This document shows positions 8,185-17,471 of a stretch of DNA of 64,000 nucleotides, one piece after another. The notes below the pieces were generated by a model. The model made no database searches. It saw nothing but the letters and a program-made list of their open reading frames with translations, and was not told where the DNA came from. The DNA comes from Flavobacterium psychrotolerans. Its GTDB lineage: Bacteria > Bacteroidota > Bacteroidia > Flavobacteriales > Flavobacteriaceae. The position numbers and the translations under genes were made by a program. The stretch's first letter is position 1. Each line of letters begins with the position of its first letter. Location of the stretch: assembly GCF_003097635.1 (NCBI RefSeq), contig NZ_QCZI01000004.1:169034-233033 (forward strand), written 5' to 3'.

Positions 8185-9654
8185 TTAATAACCTGGATTT
8201 TGTTGTAACCCAACTGGGTCAATATTTCGCTCACTTTGAGGAATTGGATACAAATTGTTACGTTCTGAAACCGTGTTTTTTGCAGTTACTTTTTTTACTT
8301 CGGTAACCAAAGTTCCCCAACGAACCAAGTCATACCAACGTTGTCCTTCTTGAACAAATTCTTTTTTGCGCTCTTCTCGAATGGCTTCCCTCAATTGAAC
8401 ATCGGTAAGTCCTGCCAAATCTACTGTTACATCCAGCGTATTGATTGGTTTGGCAAAAGCTCTTCTTCTTACTTGATTTACCAATTCCAAAGCCTCTGCA
8501 GTTGCTCCGTCTTTCTCGTTAATCGCTTCTGCTAAAGACAATAGAACGTCGGCATAACGAATAATTGGAAAATTAATAGCCACATTTTGTGGCGAAGCCA
8601 AATTAGTAACGTCAAGATATTTACTAAAAATCGGTTTTGGAAAAGTATAAAGTGTTCCGGTGGCAGGATTCAATAATTGTTTGGTATAACTCACGTCTCT
8701 TCTGACATCTCCTGTTGCATAGATGTTATAAAACAAGGTTACGTCCGAAATAATATCTGCTGGTTCCGTGGCAGTAAATCCTGTAAAAGAGGTAGCCTGA
8801 AAAGTACTTCCGCTTGACCCGTTGGATGCTTGGTTCGGCTCGAATTGAACCGAAAAAATGTGTTCTTTTCCGTTCTTCTTCGTTTTATTGAACACGTCAG
8901 CGAAATTCTCGAAAAGTGCATATCCGTAACCACCATTAATAACTTCCTTCGCTTTTAGGATAGCATTTGGCCAATCTTTTCTGGTCAAATATACTTTGGC
9001 CAAAATAGCTTTTGCGGCTCCCGAAGTAGCACGACCTACATTCGCTCCCGTATAGGTCGATGGCAAAGCTTCAGCATCCTTCAAGTCCAAAATAATTTGT
9101 GTGTAAACCTCGTCTACGGTCGCTCTTTTTGATTTTAGACTTTCCACATTGATGGAAGTAGGTTCGTGCAATACCAATGGAACTCCACCCCAAAGACGAA
9201 CTGCTTGAAAGTACAACAGACCTCTAATGAATTTGGCTTCATTGATCAATCTGGTTTTGACAGCATCAGTACCTTGCACATTTGGGATATTGTCAATCGC
9301 CACATTGGCTCTGTTGATTCCGTTATAAATTTGGCGCCAAGCCAATTGCACACGATCTGAAGTGGCATCGTGAGTCAAACTACTCAATGCCCTAACTTGA
9401 GGATTCGTTGCAGAAACTCCAGCAGCTGCATAATCAGAAGCCATATCGGTAAGGAAATATAAATTTCTCCCAAATAGACTTTGTTCGCCTGGTTCAATAT
9501 TCAAAGAAGCATAGACTGCCGTAACACTGGCAACAGCATCATCCTGCGTTTTGAAGAACTTATCTTTGGTAATAAAAGAGGTAGGCGTTACCTCTAATTC
9601 GGTGCACGAAACTAATAGAGTGGCACTTAATAGGAATGTGATTATTTTTTTCAT
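8185..9654 (-). CDS. SusD/RagB family outer-membrane substrate-binding lipoprotein
   Basis: A 489-residue lipoprotein: the signal ends LLVSC with the lipidated cysteine at C17. Family features include the N-terminal SusD-like TPR region and the C-terminal RREER-like motif (EAIREERKKEF) with RWYDLVRWG. It forms the lid on the SusC channel at the cell surface and captures the ligand. It starts 17 bp after susC and ends 18 bp before the sulfatase, so the three are surely one transcription unit. The ligand is inferred to be a sulfated organic compound. Confidence 0.95.
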   Translation of the reverse strand: MKKIITFLLSATLLVSCTELEVTPTSFITKDKFFKTQDDAVASVTAVYASLNIEPGEQSLFGRNLYFLTDMASDYAAAGVSATNPQVRALSSLTHDATSDRVQLAWRQIYNGINRANVAIDNIPNVQGTDAVKTRLINEAKFIRGLLYFQAVRLWGGVPLVLHEPTSINVESLKSKRATVDEVYTQIILDLKDAEALPSTYTGANVGRATSGAAKAILAKVYLTRKDWPNAILKAKEVINGGYGYALFENFADVFNKTKKNGKEHIFSVQFEPNQASNGSSGSTFQATSFTGFTATEPADIISDVTLFYNIYATGDVRRDVSYTKQLLNPATGTLYTFPKPIFSKYLDVTNLASPQNVAINFPIIRYADVLLSLAEAINEKDGATAEALELVNQVRRRAFAKPINTLDVTVDLAGLTDVQLREAIREERKKEFVQEGQRWYDLVRWGTLVTEVKKVTAKNTVSERNNLYPIPQSERNIDPVGLQQNPGY

Positions 9655-9671
9655 TTTTTTTTAAATTTTAC

Positions 9672-12600
9672 TTAGAAAGTTACGTTCAACCCCGAGATGA
9701 ATGTTTTAGAATTTGGATAAGCACCAAAGTCAATTCCGGGATATAAATTATTTTGTTCATAAGAACTTACCTCTGGATCGTAGCCCGTATATTTAGTCCA
9801 GGTAATCAAGTTTTCGGCAGATACATATAATTTGATGCTCTTCGTTCCTATTTTTGAAGAAAGACTTTTAGGCAATGTGTAGCCTAAAGTAATCTGTTTT
9901 AATCTCAAAAAGGATGCGTCTTCCACGTAGCGTTCTGAAACAATTCCCAAAGGTGAACTTGACGCTCTAGGTATTTCATTGCTTGGATTGGTAGCAGTCC
10001 AACGGTCTTCCAAAGTAGCAGCGGCATTCGTTCCAAGTGTAGAAATTTCTAATTGTTGGTTCAAGGCGTTAAATATTTTACCTCCATAAGACCCCTGGAA
10101 AGAAACATTCAAATCGAAGTTATCATACGAAATCGTGTTACTGAAACTTCCAACAAATTTAGGTTGTGAACTTCCTAGACTACCTTTGTCGGCAGCCGAG
10201 ATGATTCCGTCTCCATTAGTGTCCACATACTTTCTGTCTCCTACTTTTGTATTGGCAAGACTGTTTATTTTAGGTTGGGTATTGATTTCTTCTTGGGTTT
10301 GAAAAATACCATTGGTTTTGTATCCCCAAAAAGTACCAAGAGGCTCTCCCACTTTTACGGTCACAGGTTGTTGTTGCAACAAAGAACCGTTTGGAACTAC
10401 CGGAAAAAATTGATTAACACCATTTCCAATTTCAACCACTTTATTTTTATTGGCTGAAAACACAAGGTTCGAATTCCAAGAGAAATTTTCTGTTTTTATG
10501 TTTTCTGTTATTAAACCAATTTCAATCCCTTTATTCTCAACACCTCCAATGTTTTGAAGAACGGTGGCAAATCCTGAAGTCAATGGAACAGGTACATTTA
10601 TAAGTAAATCGTTTGTTTTTTTGTAGTAAGCATCAAAAACGAAATTTACTTTTCTATCCAATAATGACAAGTCTAAACCAACATTATATTGAGTGGTTTT
10701 TTCCCATCTCAAATCCGGATTTGCCAAACGAGTGGGAACCAATCCTGTTTGTATCACACCACCAAAACTATAATTAACAGAACCTATTGAAGCCAAGGAA
10801 AGGTAATTTCCAATTTCTTGATTTCCTGTTGTTCCTGCGCTTAATCTCAATTTAATATCATCGACACCCTTTATGTTTTTAGCAAAATCTTCTTCGGTAA
10901 TGTTCCAAGAAAAACCTGCTGACGGGAAATATCCCCAAAGTGATTTTGAACCAAATCTTGAAGAACCATCGGCACGTGCTGACACGGTAAGATTGTATCG
11001 TCCTTTATAAGAATAATTTGCTCTGGCCAGCCATGATTTCAACACGCTTTCGAAAGCATCACTGTAAGGTTTCACAGCCACACCGTCTTGCAAAGCGTTA
11101 AAAGTATTGACATCATTTACAAAAGTATTGGCTCCTGCATTAACCACCTCTCCTTGTGTATATTGAAGCGTATATCCTGCCAAAGCAGAAAACTTGTGGT
11201 CGTTTCCAAAACGGGTATTGTAATTCAAGGTATTTTCATTCAATACCGAACTTACCGATCTGTTACCAACGGAAGCTAATCCTTTAGTTGCAGCTCCATT
11301 TGTGGTATTGGCTGGTGCAAAATAATTTTGTTTGGTATTAATCACATCTCCACTAACAGCAACTTTAGCCGTAATTTCTTTGTTAATTTTATATTCACCA
11401 AACAAGCTAGTCAAAATTCTATTAATTTTGGTCTCATTAATGGTGTTTTCCAAATCATTAATTGGATTGGATACATAACCATTCACAGAGGTTGCATAAG
11501 GGTTTTGGGTTACATTATAACTTCCGTCAGCATTTTTAATAGGAACTACTGGAGCCGTTAACAAGGCAACAACAATAGGATTCGGTTGTCTGCCGGCTGC
11601 TGCACCGCCATTAGACCCTACACCATTTGCTACTGAATTAGTGTAATTGGTATTTATTCCAAATTTAAAGTTTTGAGAATAATTTCTTTCGTAATTGGCG
11701 CGCAGCGAAATTCGTTTGAAGTCAGATCCAATCACGATTCCTTTCTGATCAAAAAGGGCTGTAGAAACTGCATATCGAGAACGATCATCACCACCCGAAA
11801 AGGTCAATTGGTGATTTTGAACTGGAGCATTTCTAAAAAGTGCCGATTGCCAGTCATGACCACCTGAAGATTTAAGCGCTTCTATTTGAGCAGGAGAAAA
11901 TGAAGGGGTTTGCCCTATACTTGCCTGAACATCGTTACGCAAACTAGCCCATTGTGAAGCATTAAGAAGATCTAGTTTTTTAGATACTTTTTGTGTACCA
12001 TAATACGTCTGGAACGAAATAATATCTTGTCCTTTGGTTCCTTTTTTAGTAGTAATAAGTACCACACCATTAGCACCACGTGATCCATAAATCGCTGTAG
12101 CTGAAGCATCTTTTAGCACCTCAACAGACTCAATATCATTAGGGTTAATGGTTGACAATACGTTAACTCCTGCTCCGGCATTAACCACACCAGCCGTACC
12201 ATTGTTATTGTCATTATAAATCAATACTCCGTCTATGACATAAAGTGGTTCGTTACCTGCCGTAATAGAATTTCCTCCCCGTATACGAACACTAGAACTG
12301 GCACCAGGTTGTCCTGAACTTTGAGTAACTACAACCCCTGCTACGGCACCTCTCAATAAATTGTCTGCAGAAGAAGTAACTTGATTTAGGTTTGTTTTTG
12401 GAACCGAGGAAACGGCACCTGTAATATCCTTTCTTTTTTGAGAGCCATAACCTACAACTACTAACTCGTTGAGTTCTTGGATATCTTGCTTCAAATTAAT
12501 AATCGTTGGACTTCCATCTACAATTACTTCTGTTTTTTTATACCCAATATAACTTACTATCAAGGTATAAGGGAATTTTTGCCCTGTTTGGAAATAAAAT

Positions 12601-12800
12601 TTCCCTTCTGCATCTGTTGTTACTGAATGCGTCGTTCCTTTAATGGTTATAGATGCCCCTATAATAGGTTCATTTGTTATTTGATCGACTACTTTTCCAT
12701 CGAGTTTTGACTGGATAAGCGGTTTGGTTTCTTGAGCATTAATTCCTATTGAAATTAGCAAAATGCATAACCATGTGTATCTATTTAATTTTTTTTTCAT
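9672..12800 (-). CDS. SusC/RagA family TonB-dependent outer-membrane transporter
   Basis: The protein has 1042 residues from the chosen ATG at 12798-12800, which starts a normal signal peptide (MKKKLNRYTW to ISIGINAQ). A longer in-frame GTG start at 12857 would place 19 non-signal residues in front and is less likely. Domains in order: signal peptide, CarboxypepD-regulatory-like beta-sandwich (about 30-105; GKVVDQITNEPIIGAS), the SusC-type NELVVVGYGSQKRKDITGAV region, plug with SIRIRG-like and EVLKDASATAIYGSRGANG motifs, and a C-terminal 22-strand barrel. It imports the ligand captured by SusD. It is the first gene of the sulfatase operon, and its likely promoter lies about 510 nt upstream. 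Confidence 0.95.
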   Translation of the reverse strand: MKKKLNRYTWLCILLISIGINAQETKPLIQSKLDGKVVDQITNEPIIGASITIKGTTHSVTTDAEGKFYFQTGQKFPYTLIVSYIGYKKTEVIVDGSPTIINLKQDIQELNELVVVGYGSQKRKDITGAVSSVPKTNLNQVTSSADNLLRGAVAGVVVTQSSGQPGASSSVRIRGGNSITAGNEPLYVIDGVLIYNDNNNGTAGVVNAGAGVNVLSTINPNDIESVEVLKDASATAIYGSRGANGVVLITTKKGTKGQDIISFQTYYGTQKVSKKLDLLNASQWASLRNDVQASIGQTPSFSPAQIEALKSSGGHDWQSALFRNAPVQNHQLTFSGGDDRSRYAVSTALFDQKGIVIGSDFKRISLRANYERNYSQNFKFGINTNYTNSVANGVGSNGGAAAGRQPNPIVVALLTAPVVPIKNADGSYNVTQNPYATSVNGYVSNPINDLENTINETKINRILTSLFGEYKINKEITAKVAVSGDVINTKQNYFAPANTTNGAATKGLASVGNRSVSSVLNENTLNYNTRFGNDHKFSALAGYTLQYTQGEVVNAGANTFVNDVNTFNALQDGVAVKPYSDAFESVLKSWLARANYSYKGRYNLTVSARADGSSRFGSKSLWGYFPSAGFSWNITEEDFAKNIKGVDDIKLRLSAGTTGNQEIGNYLSLASIGSVNYSFGGVIQTGLVPTRLANPDLRWEKTTQYNVGLDLSLLDRKVNFVFDAYYKKTNDLLINVPVPLTSGFATVLQNIGGVENKGIEIGLITENIKTENFSWNSNLVFSANKNKVVEIGNGVNQFFPVVPNGSLLQQQPVTVKVGEPLGTFWGYKTNGIFQTQEEINTQPKINSLANTKVGDRKYVDTNGDGIISAADKGSLGSSQPKFVGSFSNTISYDNFDLNVSFQGSYGGKIFNALNQQLEISTLGTNAAATLEDRWTATNPSNEIPRASSSPLGIVSERYVEDASFLRLKQITLGYTLPKSLSSKIGTKSIKLYVSAENLITWTKYTGYDPEVSSYEQNNLYPGIDFGAYPNSKTFISGLNVTF

Positions 12801-12891
12801 TACTTTGTTTTGGTTTAATAAATAAGGACGCTGAAAACTGAGAATTTCAATTTTCACTTCCTTTTAGAGATTAACATTTTTTTTTAAGCCT

Positions 12892-12925
12892 GCCATTTCT
12901 GTTCCAGCAGAAATGGCTTTTTTTT
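12892..12925 (+). terminator. plus-strand intrinsic terminator in the susC leader
   Basis: A perfect 10-bp stem (GCCATTTCTG/CAGAAATGGC) with a 6-nt loop is followed by eight T on the plus strand. No plus-strand gene precedes it; transcripts ending here would be antisense to the start of susC. On the minus strand it lies in the susC leader without a following T tract. Confidence 0.65.
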
Positions 12926-12995
12926 ATTACCTACAACACATTCGTTTCATTTTTTTATTTTTAATTATTACTATTTTTTGATTACACATCATGAA

Positions 12996-13044
12996 AAAGC
13001 GAACTTGCTTTTTTTTGAGAAGCGAACTATAATAAGTTCGTCTC
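12996..13044. other. two adjacent hairpins in the susC leader
   Basis: Two stem-loops abut each other: 12996-13016 (AAAAAGC/GCTTTTT, loop GAACTT) and 13017-13044 (GAGA..CGAACT/AGTTCG..TCTC). The two structures share the sequence AGTTCGCTT on the minus strand, so alternative pairing between them is possible within the long susC leader. Confidence 0.4.
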
Positions 13045-13316
13045 CATATTTATTTAATACTGAATATTGACATGGATTTGTGGAATTTTTTTCAGATAAA
13101 ATCAAAATAATTTATTCCTAAATTTCTTTGAATCTGATTTTTACTAATAAATAACAAATTATAATTGAAGAGTCTTAACAGCAACAACACATTCGGCATG
13201 AGTTACCAAACGCAGTATATTGTCGCATCATTAAATTGGATATGTTTGTGATCTTCTTCAAAATAGAGTAGATTAATAATGTATTATTATTTTTTAATTC
13301 GACTAATTCCGTAGGA

Positions 13317-13346
13317 CAAAGGTATATTAAAAATCGAAACTACCAA
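13317..13346 (-). promoter_or_regulatory. promoter of the susC-sulfatase operon with extended shared element
   Basis: On the minus strand a -33 TTGG is followed after 19 bp by a -7 TACCTTTG, an exact TAnnTTTG match. It shares 24 of 30 positions with the FGE promoter at 4048-4077, including most of the spacer. Predicted transcription start is near 13310, giving an unusually long leader of about 510 nt to the susC ATG. Confidence 0.75.
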
Positions 13347-13672
13347 GAATTAAATATTTATTTTTTAAAAAATGTTAATTTAGCATTTTCAGTCACAATT
13401 ACTTTAAATAAAACAGCACCTTGAAAGGTCTTTTATTGCTAAGTCTATTCTAAATATAAAAGTGGAATAATCCAAAAAAAAATATCCCAACTTAAATTAA
13501 AAACCAAGAAAGAATTTAATAATTATAAAAATGCAGCTTACCTTTTTGTACTCTAAATATTTTCTAATTCAGCTTATACATATTGACTTAGTTGGCATTA
13601 AAAGATAAGAACAAAAAGACACTCACAATGAAATTAAATGGAATCAACCACAAATAACACCCGGCTCACCAG

Positions 13673-13706
13673 CAGTATTATGTTAAAATTAAAAACTACC
13701 CCCCCC
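13673..13706 (-). promoter_or_regulatory. degenerate third copy of the sulfur-operon element with C8 tract
   Basis: Positions 13679-13700 match the FGE promoter core at 19 of 22 sites, in the same orientation toward susC. The -7 position reads TAATACTG rather than TAnnTTTG, and the AA of CTACCAA is replaced by a run of eight C (13699-13706). It may be an upstream operator or a decayed promoter. Confidence 0.45.
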
Positions 13707-13834
13707 TAAAAAACAATACTTAACGTTAAAAATTGAAAAATTCTGTCAAAAAACACCAACAAATGAATAATCATTGTATACTTTTTATTATTTTTAGACT
13801 TTTAAAGTAAATAAAACAATAAATAGTATACTAC

Positions 13835-14137
13835 ATGCACCTTTCACCTAGAGAAACCGAAAAATTATTACTGCACCTTGCAGGTGAACTTGCTGAAAAG
13901 CGCAAAGCAAGAGGATTAAAATTGAATTATCCAGAAGCCATTGCATTAATTAGTTCCCGGCTGCAGGAAGCCATTCGTGATGGAAAATCGGTGGCCGAAC
14001 TCATGCAGTATGGAGCTACCATACTGACCAAAAAAGACGTGATGGAAGGCATTGCCGAAATGATTCATGACATCCAAGTGGAAGGTACTTTTCCTGACGG
14101 TACAAAGTTGGTAACCGTTCATGACCCCATTCGATAA
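13835..14137 (+). CDS. ureA: urease gamma subunit
   Basis: Small structural subunit of the nickel enzyme urease, which splits urea to ammonia and carbamate in the cytoplasm. The 100-residue length and the opening [20 protein letters not shown] are characteristic, as is the ending [14 protein letters not shown]. It is a separate gene, as in most bacteria, rather than fused to the beta subunit. It is the first gene of the urease operon, with ureB 27 bp downstream. Confidence 0.97.
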   Translation: MHLSPRETEKLLLHLAGELAEKRKARGLKLNYPEAIALISSRLQEAIRDGKSVAELMQYGATILTKKDVMEGIAEMIHDIQVEGTFPDGTKLVTVHDPIR

Positions 14138-14164
14138 AGGAGCTATCCCTAATTTAATTCCAAA

Positions 14165-14488
14165 TTGATTATGATTCCAGGAGAATACATTTTAAAAGAA
14201 GACAACATTGAACTGAATGTTGGTCGTGCTACCGTAAAAATAGCAGTAACAAATACAGGAGACAGACCTGTACAAATAGGCTCTCACTTTCACTTTTTTG
14301 AAGTGAATTCCCAAATGCAATTTGACAGAAGCAAGACTTTAGGCATGCGATTGAATATTGCCGCTGCCACTGCCGTACGGTTTGAACCCGGAGAAGAAAA
14401 AGAAGTCGAGTTAGTAGAATTTGGTGGAGCCAAGAAAATCTATGGATTCAATAATTTGGTCAATGGAAGTGTCGCAATTCAAAAATAA
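14165..14488 (+). CDS. ureB: urease beta subunit
   Basis: Structural subunit of 107 residues. Family signatures are [19 protein letters not shown] at the start, [21 protein letters not shown] in the middle and [21 protein letters not shown] near the end. It wraps the (alpha-beta-gamma)3 assembly and contributes little to catalysis. A gap of only 6 bp leads into ureC, so the subunits are presumably made together. Confidence 0.97.
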   Translation: MIMIPGEYILKEDNIELNVGRATVKIAVTNTGDRPVQIGSHFHFFEVNSQMQFDRSKTLGMRLNIAAATAVRFEPGEEKEVELVEFGGAKKIYGFNNLVNGSVAIQK

Positions 14489-14494
14489 CAAACC

Positions 14495-16216
14495 ATGAGT
14501 TTAAGCATCAGCAGAATAAAATATGCCAACATGTATGGCCCTACAACGGGAGACAAAGTCCGTTTGGGTGATACTGAATTGTTTATAGAAATAGAAAAAG
14601 ACTATACCGTTTATGGTGATGAAGCCAAGTTTGGAGGAGGCAAAACCATACGAGACGGTATGGCGCAAAGTGCCAGAGCCACACGTGCTAAAGGGGTGTT
14701 GGATTTAGTGATTACTAGTGTCATGATTATGGATCATTGGGGCATTGTGAAAGCCGACATTGGTATTAAAGACGGAAAAATTGTAGGTATTGGTAAAGCC
14801 GGCAATCCAGATACTATGGATGGTATTACCCCAAATATGATTATAGGTGCATCTACCGAAGTACATGGCGGTGCCGGATTAATTGCTACGGCTGGCGGTA
14901 TTGATACGCACATCCATTTTATTTGTCCGCAGCAAATCGATCACGCTTTGTTTAGCGGCATCACCACCATGATTGGAGGAGGAACGGGACCTGCAGATGG
15001 AACTAATGCTACAACAGTGACACCTGGAGCTTGGAACATTCAAAAAATGATGGAAGCTGCCGAAGGCTATCCCATGAACCTCGGATTTTTCGGCAAGGGG
15101 AATTGTGCCAGTCTTGAGCCTTTAGAAGAACAAATTGAAGCGGGTGCCTTGGGGTTAAAAATCCATGAAGACTGGGGAAGCACGGCTGCTGTTATAGACG
15201 CTTCCCTTAAAATAGCCGACAAACACGACATCCAAATTGCCATTCATACCGATACTTTAAATGAAGGTGGATTTTTAGAAGACACCATGAATGCCATCAA
15301 TGGACGCGTAATCCATACCTTCCATACTGAAGGTGCTGGGGGTGGTCATGCCCCTGATATTATCAAAGCAGCAATGTACCCTAATGTGTTGCCGTCGTCC
15401 ACCAATCCAACAAGACCATTTACAGTAAATACGATTGATGAACATTTGGACATGCTAATGGTTTGCCATCACTTGGATAAAAATGTACCTGAAGACGTTG
15501 CGTTTGCCGACAGTCGCATTCGCCCTGAAACCATAGCGGCAGAAGATATTTTGCATGATATGGGGGTTTTTAGTATGATGAGTTCTGATTCGCAAGCTAT
15601 GGGTCGAGTAGCCGAAGTCATTACACGTACTTGGCAAACTGCCCACAAAATGAAAGTACAACGTGGCGCATTGGAAGAAGACAAAGGCCATGACAATGAT
15701 AATTTCCGAGTAAAAAGATATGTTTCTAAATACACTATCAATCCAGCCATTACGCATGGTATTAGTGAATATGTTGGATCTATTGAAGCTGGGAAATTAG
15801 CCGATATTGTATTATGGAAACCAGCTATGTTTGGCGTAAAACCAGAAATGATGATTAAGGGAGGAATGATTATTGCTGCCAAAATGGGCGATCCGAATGC
15901 CTCTATCCCTACTCCACAGCCTGTCATGTACCGACACATGTTTGGTGCAAGCGGTAAAGCTTTATACAATACCTGCGCTACCTTTGTTTCTAAATTATCG
16001 TTGGATAAAAATGTGGTACAAGGTTATGGTTTGCAGAAAATGATTTTGCCCGTGAAAAATTGCAGAAACATTTCTAAGAAAGATTTGATTCACAATGATG
16101 CCACACCACAAATTGAGGTAAACCCAGAAAACTACAAAGTAAAAGTAGATGGTGTTGTTATCACTTGCGAACCCATGAAAGAATTACCCTTAACACAACG
16201 GTATTTTTTATTTTAG
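14495..16216 (+). CDS. ureC: urease alpha (catalytic) subunit
   Basis: Amidohydrolase of 573 residues holding the dinuclear nickel site. Visible ligands are H139 and H141 (DTHIHF), the carbamylated lysine K222 (GLKIHEDWG), H251 and H277, and D365 (SSDSQAMGR). The mobile flap with its conserved cysteine and catalytic histidine is MVCHHLD at 322-328. All key residues are intact, so the enzyme should be active once loaded with nickel by UreDEFG. Length and motifs are standard. The ending [10 protein letters not shown] is also typical of the family. Confidence 0.98.
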   Translation: MSLSISRIKYANMYGPTTGDKVRLGDTELFIEIEKDYTVYGDEAKFGGGKTIRDGMAQSARATRAKGVLDLVITSVMIMDHWGIVKADIGIKDGKIVGIGKAGNPDTMDGITPNMIIGASTEVHGGAGLIATAGGIDTHIHFICPQQIDHALFSGITTMIGGGTGPADGTNATTVTPGAWNIQKMMEAAEGYPMNLGFFGKGNCASLEPLEEQIEAGALGLKIHEDWGSTAAVIDASLKIADKHDIQIAIHTDTLNEGGFLEDTMNAINGRVIHTFHTEGAGGGHAPDIIKAAMYPNVLPSSTNPTRPFTVNTIDEHLDMLMVCHHLDKNVPEDVAFADSRIRPETIAAEDILHDMGVFSMMSSDSQAMGRVAEVITRTWQTAHKMKVQRGALEEDKGHDNDNFRVKRYVSKYTINPAITHGISEYVGSIEAGKLADIVLWKPAMFGVKPEMMIKGGMIIAAKMGDPNASIPTPQPVMYRHMFGASGKALYNTCATFVSKLSLDKNVVQGYGLQKMILPVKNCRNISKKDLIHNDATPQIEVNPENYKVKVDGVVITCEPMKELPLTQRYFLF

Positions 16217-16257
16217 ACCAAAATTTTTATACCGTTACAAAATTATAGTATTCAGTA

Positions 16258-16761
16258 ATGCTTATTCAACAAAAAATTGGCAATATCAACAAACACCTTA
16301 TCAATCATAAAACCATTGATTGGCTTGCATTGCAATGGTTTGAAACCAATAAACGGATTCAAAGAAAAAAAACCAACTCGGGTCAGGAGGTTGCTCTTAA
16401 ATTTTTACAAGAAAATCCGTCTTTAACACAAGGCGATATCCTGTTTGAAGACGAAAAAACGATTATCGCTATAGAAGTTTTGCCATGTGAATGTTTAGTC
16501 GTTGCTCCAAAAAATATGTTCGAAATGGCCAGCATTTGCTATGAAATTGGCAACAAACATTTACCGCTCTTTTTTGAGAATGAGGAATTGTTAGTGCCTT
16601 CAGAAATGCCTTTATATCAATTATTAACCGCTCAAGGTTATATCGTAAAACAAGAACAACGCAAATTGCTACAGCCACTTAAAACATCGGTTACACCACA
16701 TAGCAGTGGTAACGAAACCCTCTTTTCTAAAATCATGAAGCTCACTACAACCAATGAATAA
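16258..16761 (+). CDS. ureE: urease accessory protein UreE (nickel metallochaperone)
   Basis: A 167-residue UreE that should deliver nickel to the UreD-UreF-UreG-apourease complex. The N-terminal peptide-binding domain (about 1-75) and metal-binding domain (about 76-145, with CECLVV and IGNKHLPLFFENEELLVP) are recognisable. The histidine-rich C-terminal tail of some UreE proteins is missing: the tail carries only an occasional histidine. Storage of extra nickel is therefore unlikely. It overlaps ureF by 8 bp. Confidence 0.92.
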   Translation: MLIQQKIGNINKHLINHKTIDWLALQWFETNKRIQRKKTNSGQEVALKFLQENPSLTQGDILFEDEKTIIAIEVLPCECLVVAPKNMFEMASICYEIGNKHLPLFFENEELLVPSEMPLYQLLTAQGYIVKQEQRKLLQPLKTSVTPHSSGNETLFSKIMKLTTTNE

Positions 16762-17440
16762 GGCTTTACTTTCTTTATTGCATTTAACGGATCCTAACTT
16801 GCCTATTGGTGGATTTTCCCATTCGGCTGGTTTGGAAACGTATACCCAACAAGGTTTGGTTAAGGATACGGCAAGTGCAAAAGAATTTGTTGTTCAAATG
16901 TTATCACAAAATTTACAATACACCGATGCCGCTTTTGTTTCCTTAGTCTATGAAGCTGCAAGCAAAAATGACTTGCAAAAAATACTTTTTTTGGATGCCG
17001 AATGTACAGCGGTAAAACTTCCCAAAGAAATGCGAATAGCCAGCAATAAATTAGGCATCCGGTTAATGAAGATTTTTCAACCCTTGAATAAAAGTGAATT
17101 GATTGATTCTTATGCGAAAGCAATAAAAAGTCAAAAAGCAGTTGGCCATTACTGCATTGCTTTTGGTTTGTATTCCCAAGCGCTAAACATTCCAAAACCT
17201 GACGCTTTGAGTGGATTCTATTACAATGCCGCGGTAGGATTTGTTACCAATGCGGTGAAGTTGGTGCCTTTAAGTCAGCAAAGCGGACAAGAGATTTTGT
17301 TTTCTGTTCAGGATTTAATCGCTGAATTAACACAACAAACTTTAATACCGGATGAAGATTTGATTGGCTTATGTTGTTCCGGTTTCGACATCAAAAGCAT
17401 GCAACACGAAAAACTGTATTCGAGATTATACATGTCCTAG
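16754..17440 (+). CDS. ureF: urease accessory protein UreF
   Basis: A 228-residue, all-helical UreF. It opens with the family motif HLTDPNLPIGGFSHSAGLET and contains GHYCIAFGLYSQA and NAAVGFVTNAVKLVPLSQ, all typical. UreF bridges UreD and the GTPase UreG and checks GTP hydrolysis during nickel insertion. Its start overlaps the end of ureE by 8 bp, a sign of translational coupling, and ureG follows after 31 bp. Confidence 0.95.
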   Translation: MNKALLSLLHLTDPNLPIGGFSHSAGLETYTQQGLVKDTASAKEFVVQMLSQNLQYTDAAFVSLVYEAASKNDLQKILFLDAECTAVKLPKEMRIASNKLGIRLMKIFQPLNKSELIDSYAKAIKSQKAVGHYCIAFGLYSQALNIPKPDALSGFYYNAAVGFVTNAVKLVPLSQQSGQEILFSVQDLIAELTQQTLIPDEDLIGLCCSGFDIKSMQHEKLYSRLYMS

Positions 17441-17471
17441 TTAATTATAAATAGTAATTATTAAATTATAA

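Larger units (their letters stand above)
12801..13834. other. 1-kb intergenic regulatory region between susC and ureA
   Basis: No credible gene is present. The region holds a plus-oriented hairpin with T8 tail (12892-12925), two further hairpins (12996-13044), the susC promoter (13317-13346), a degenerate copy of that promoter element (13673-13702) and a C8 tract (13699-13706). No convincing TAnnTTTG promoter for ureA was found; TATACTTTTT at about 13776-13785 is only a weak candidate. Confidence 0.6.

Noticed and set aside
12801..12857. Extended susC start at GTG 12857
   Set aside because: It would put 19 residues ahead of a perfect signal peptide. The ATG at 12800 gives the normal form, although AAAGGAA stands before the GTG.
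13673..13674. SAM or cobalamin riboswitch around the GC-rich CACCCGGCTCACCAG (13659-13673)
   Set aside because: The short GC-rich stretch forms only a weak 4-bp stem and lacks the conserved boxes of known riboswitches.
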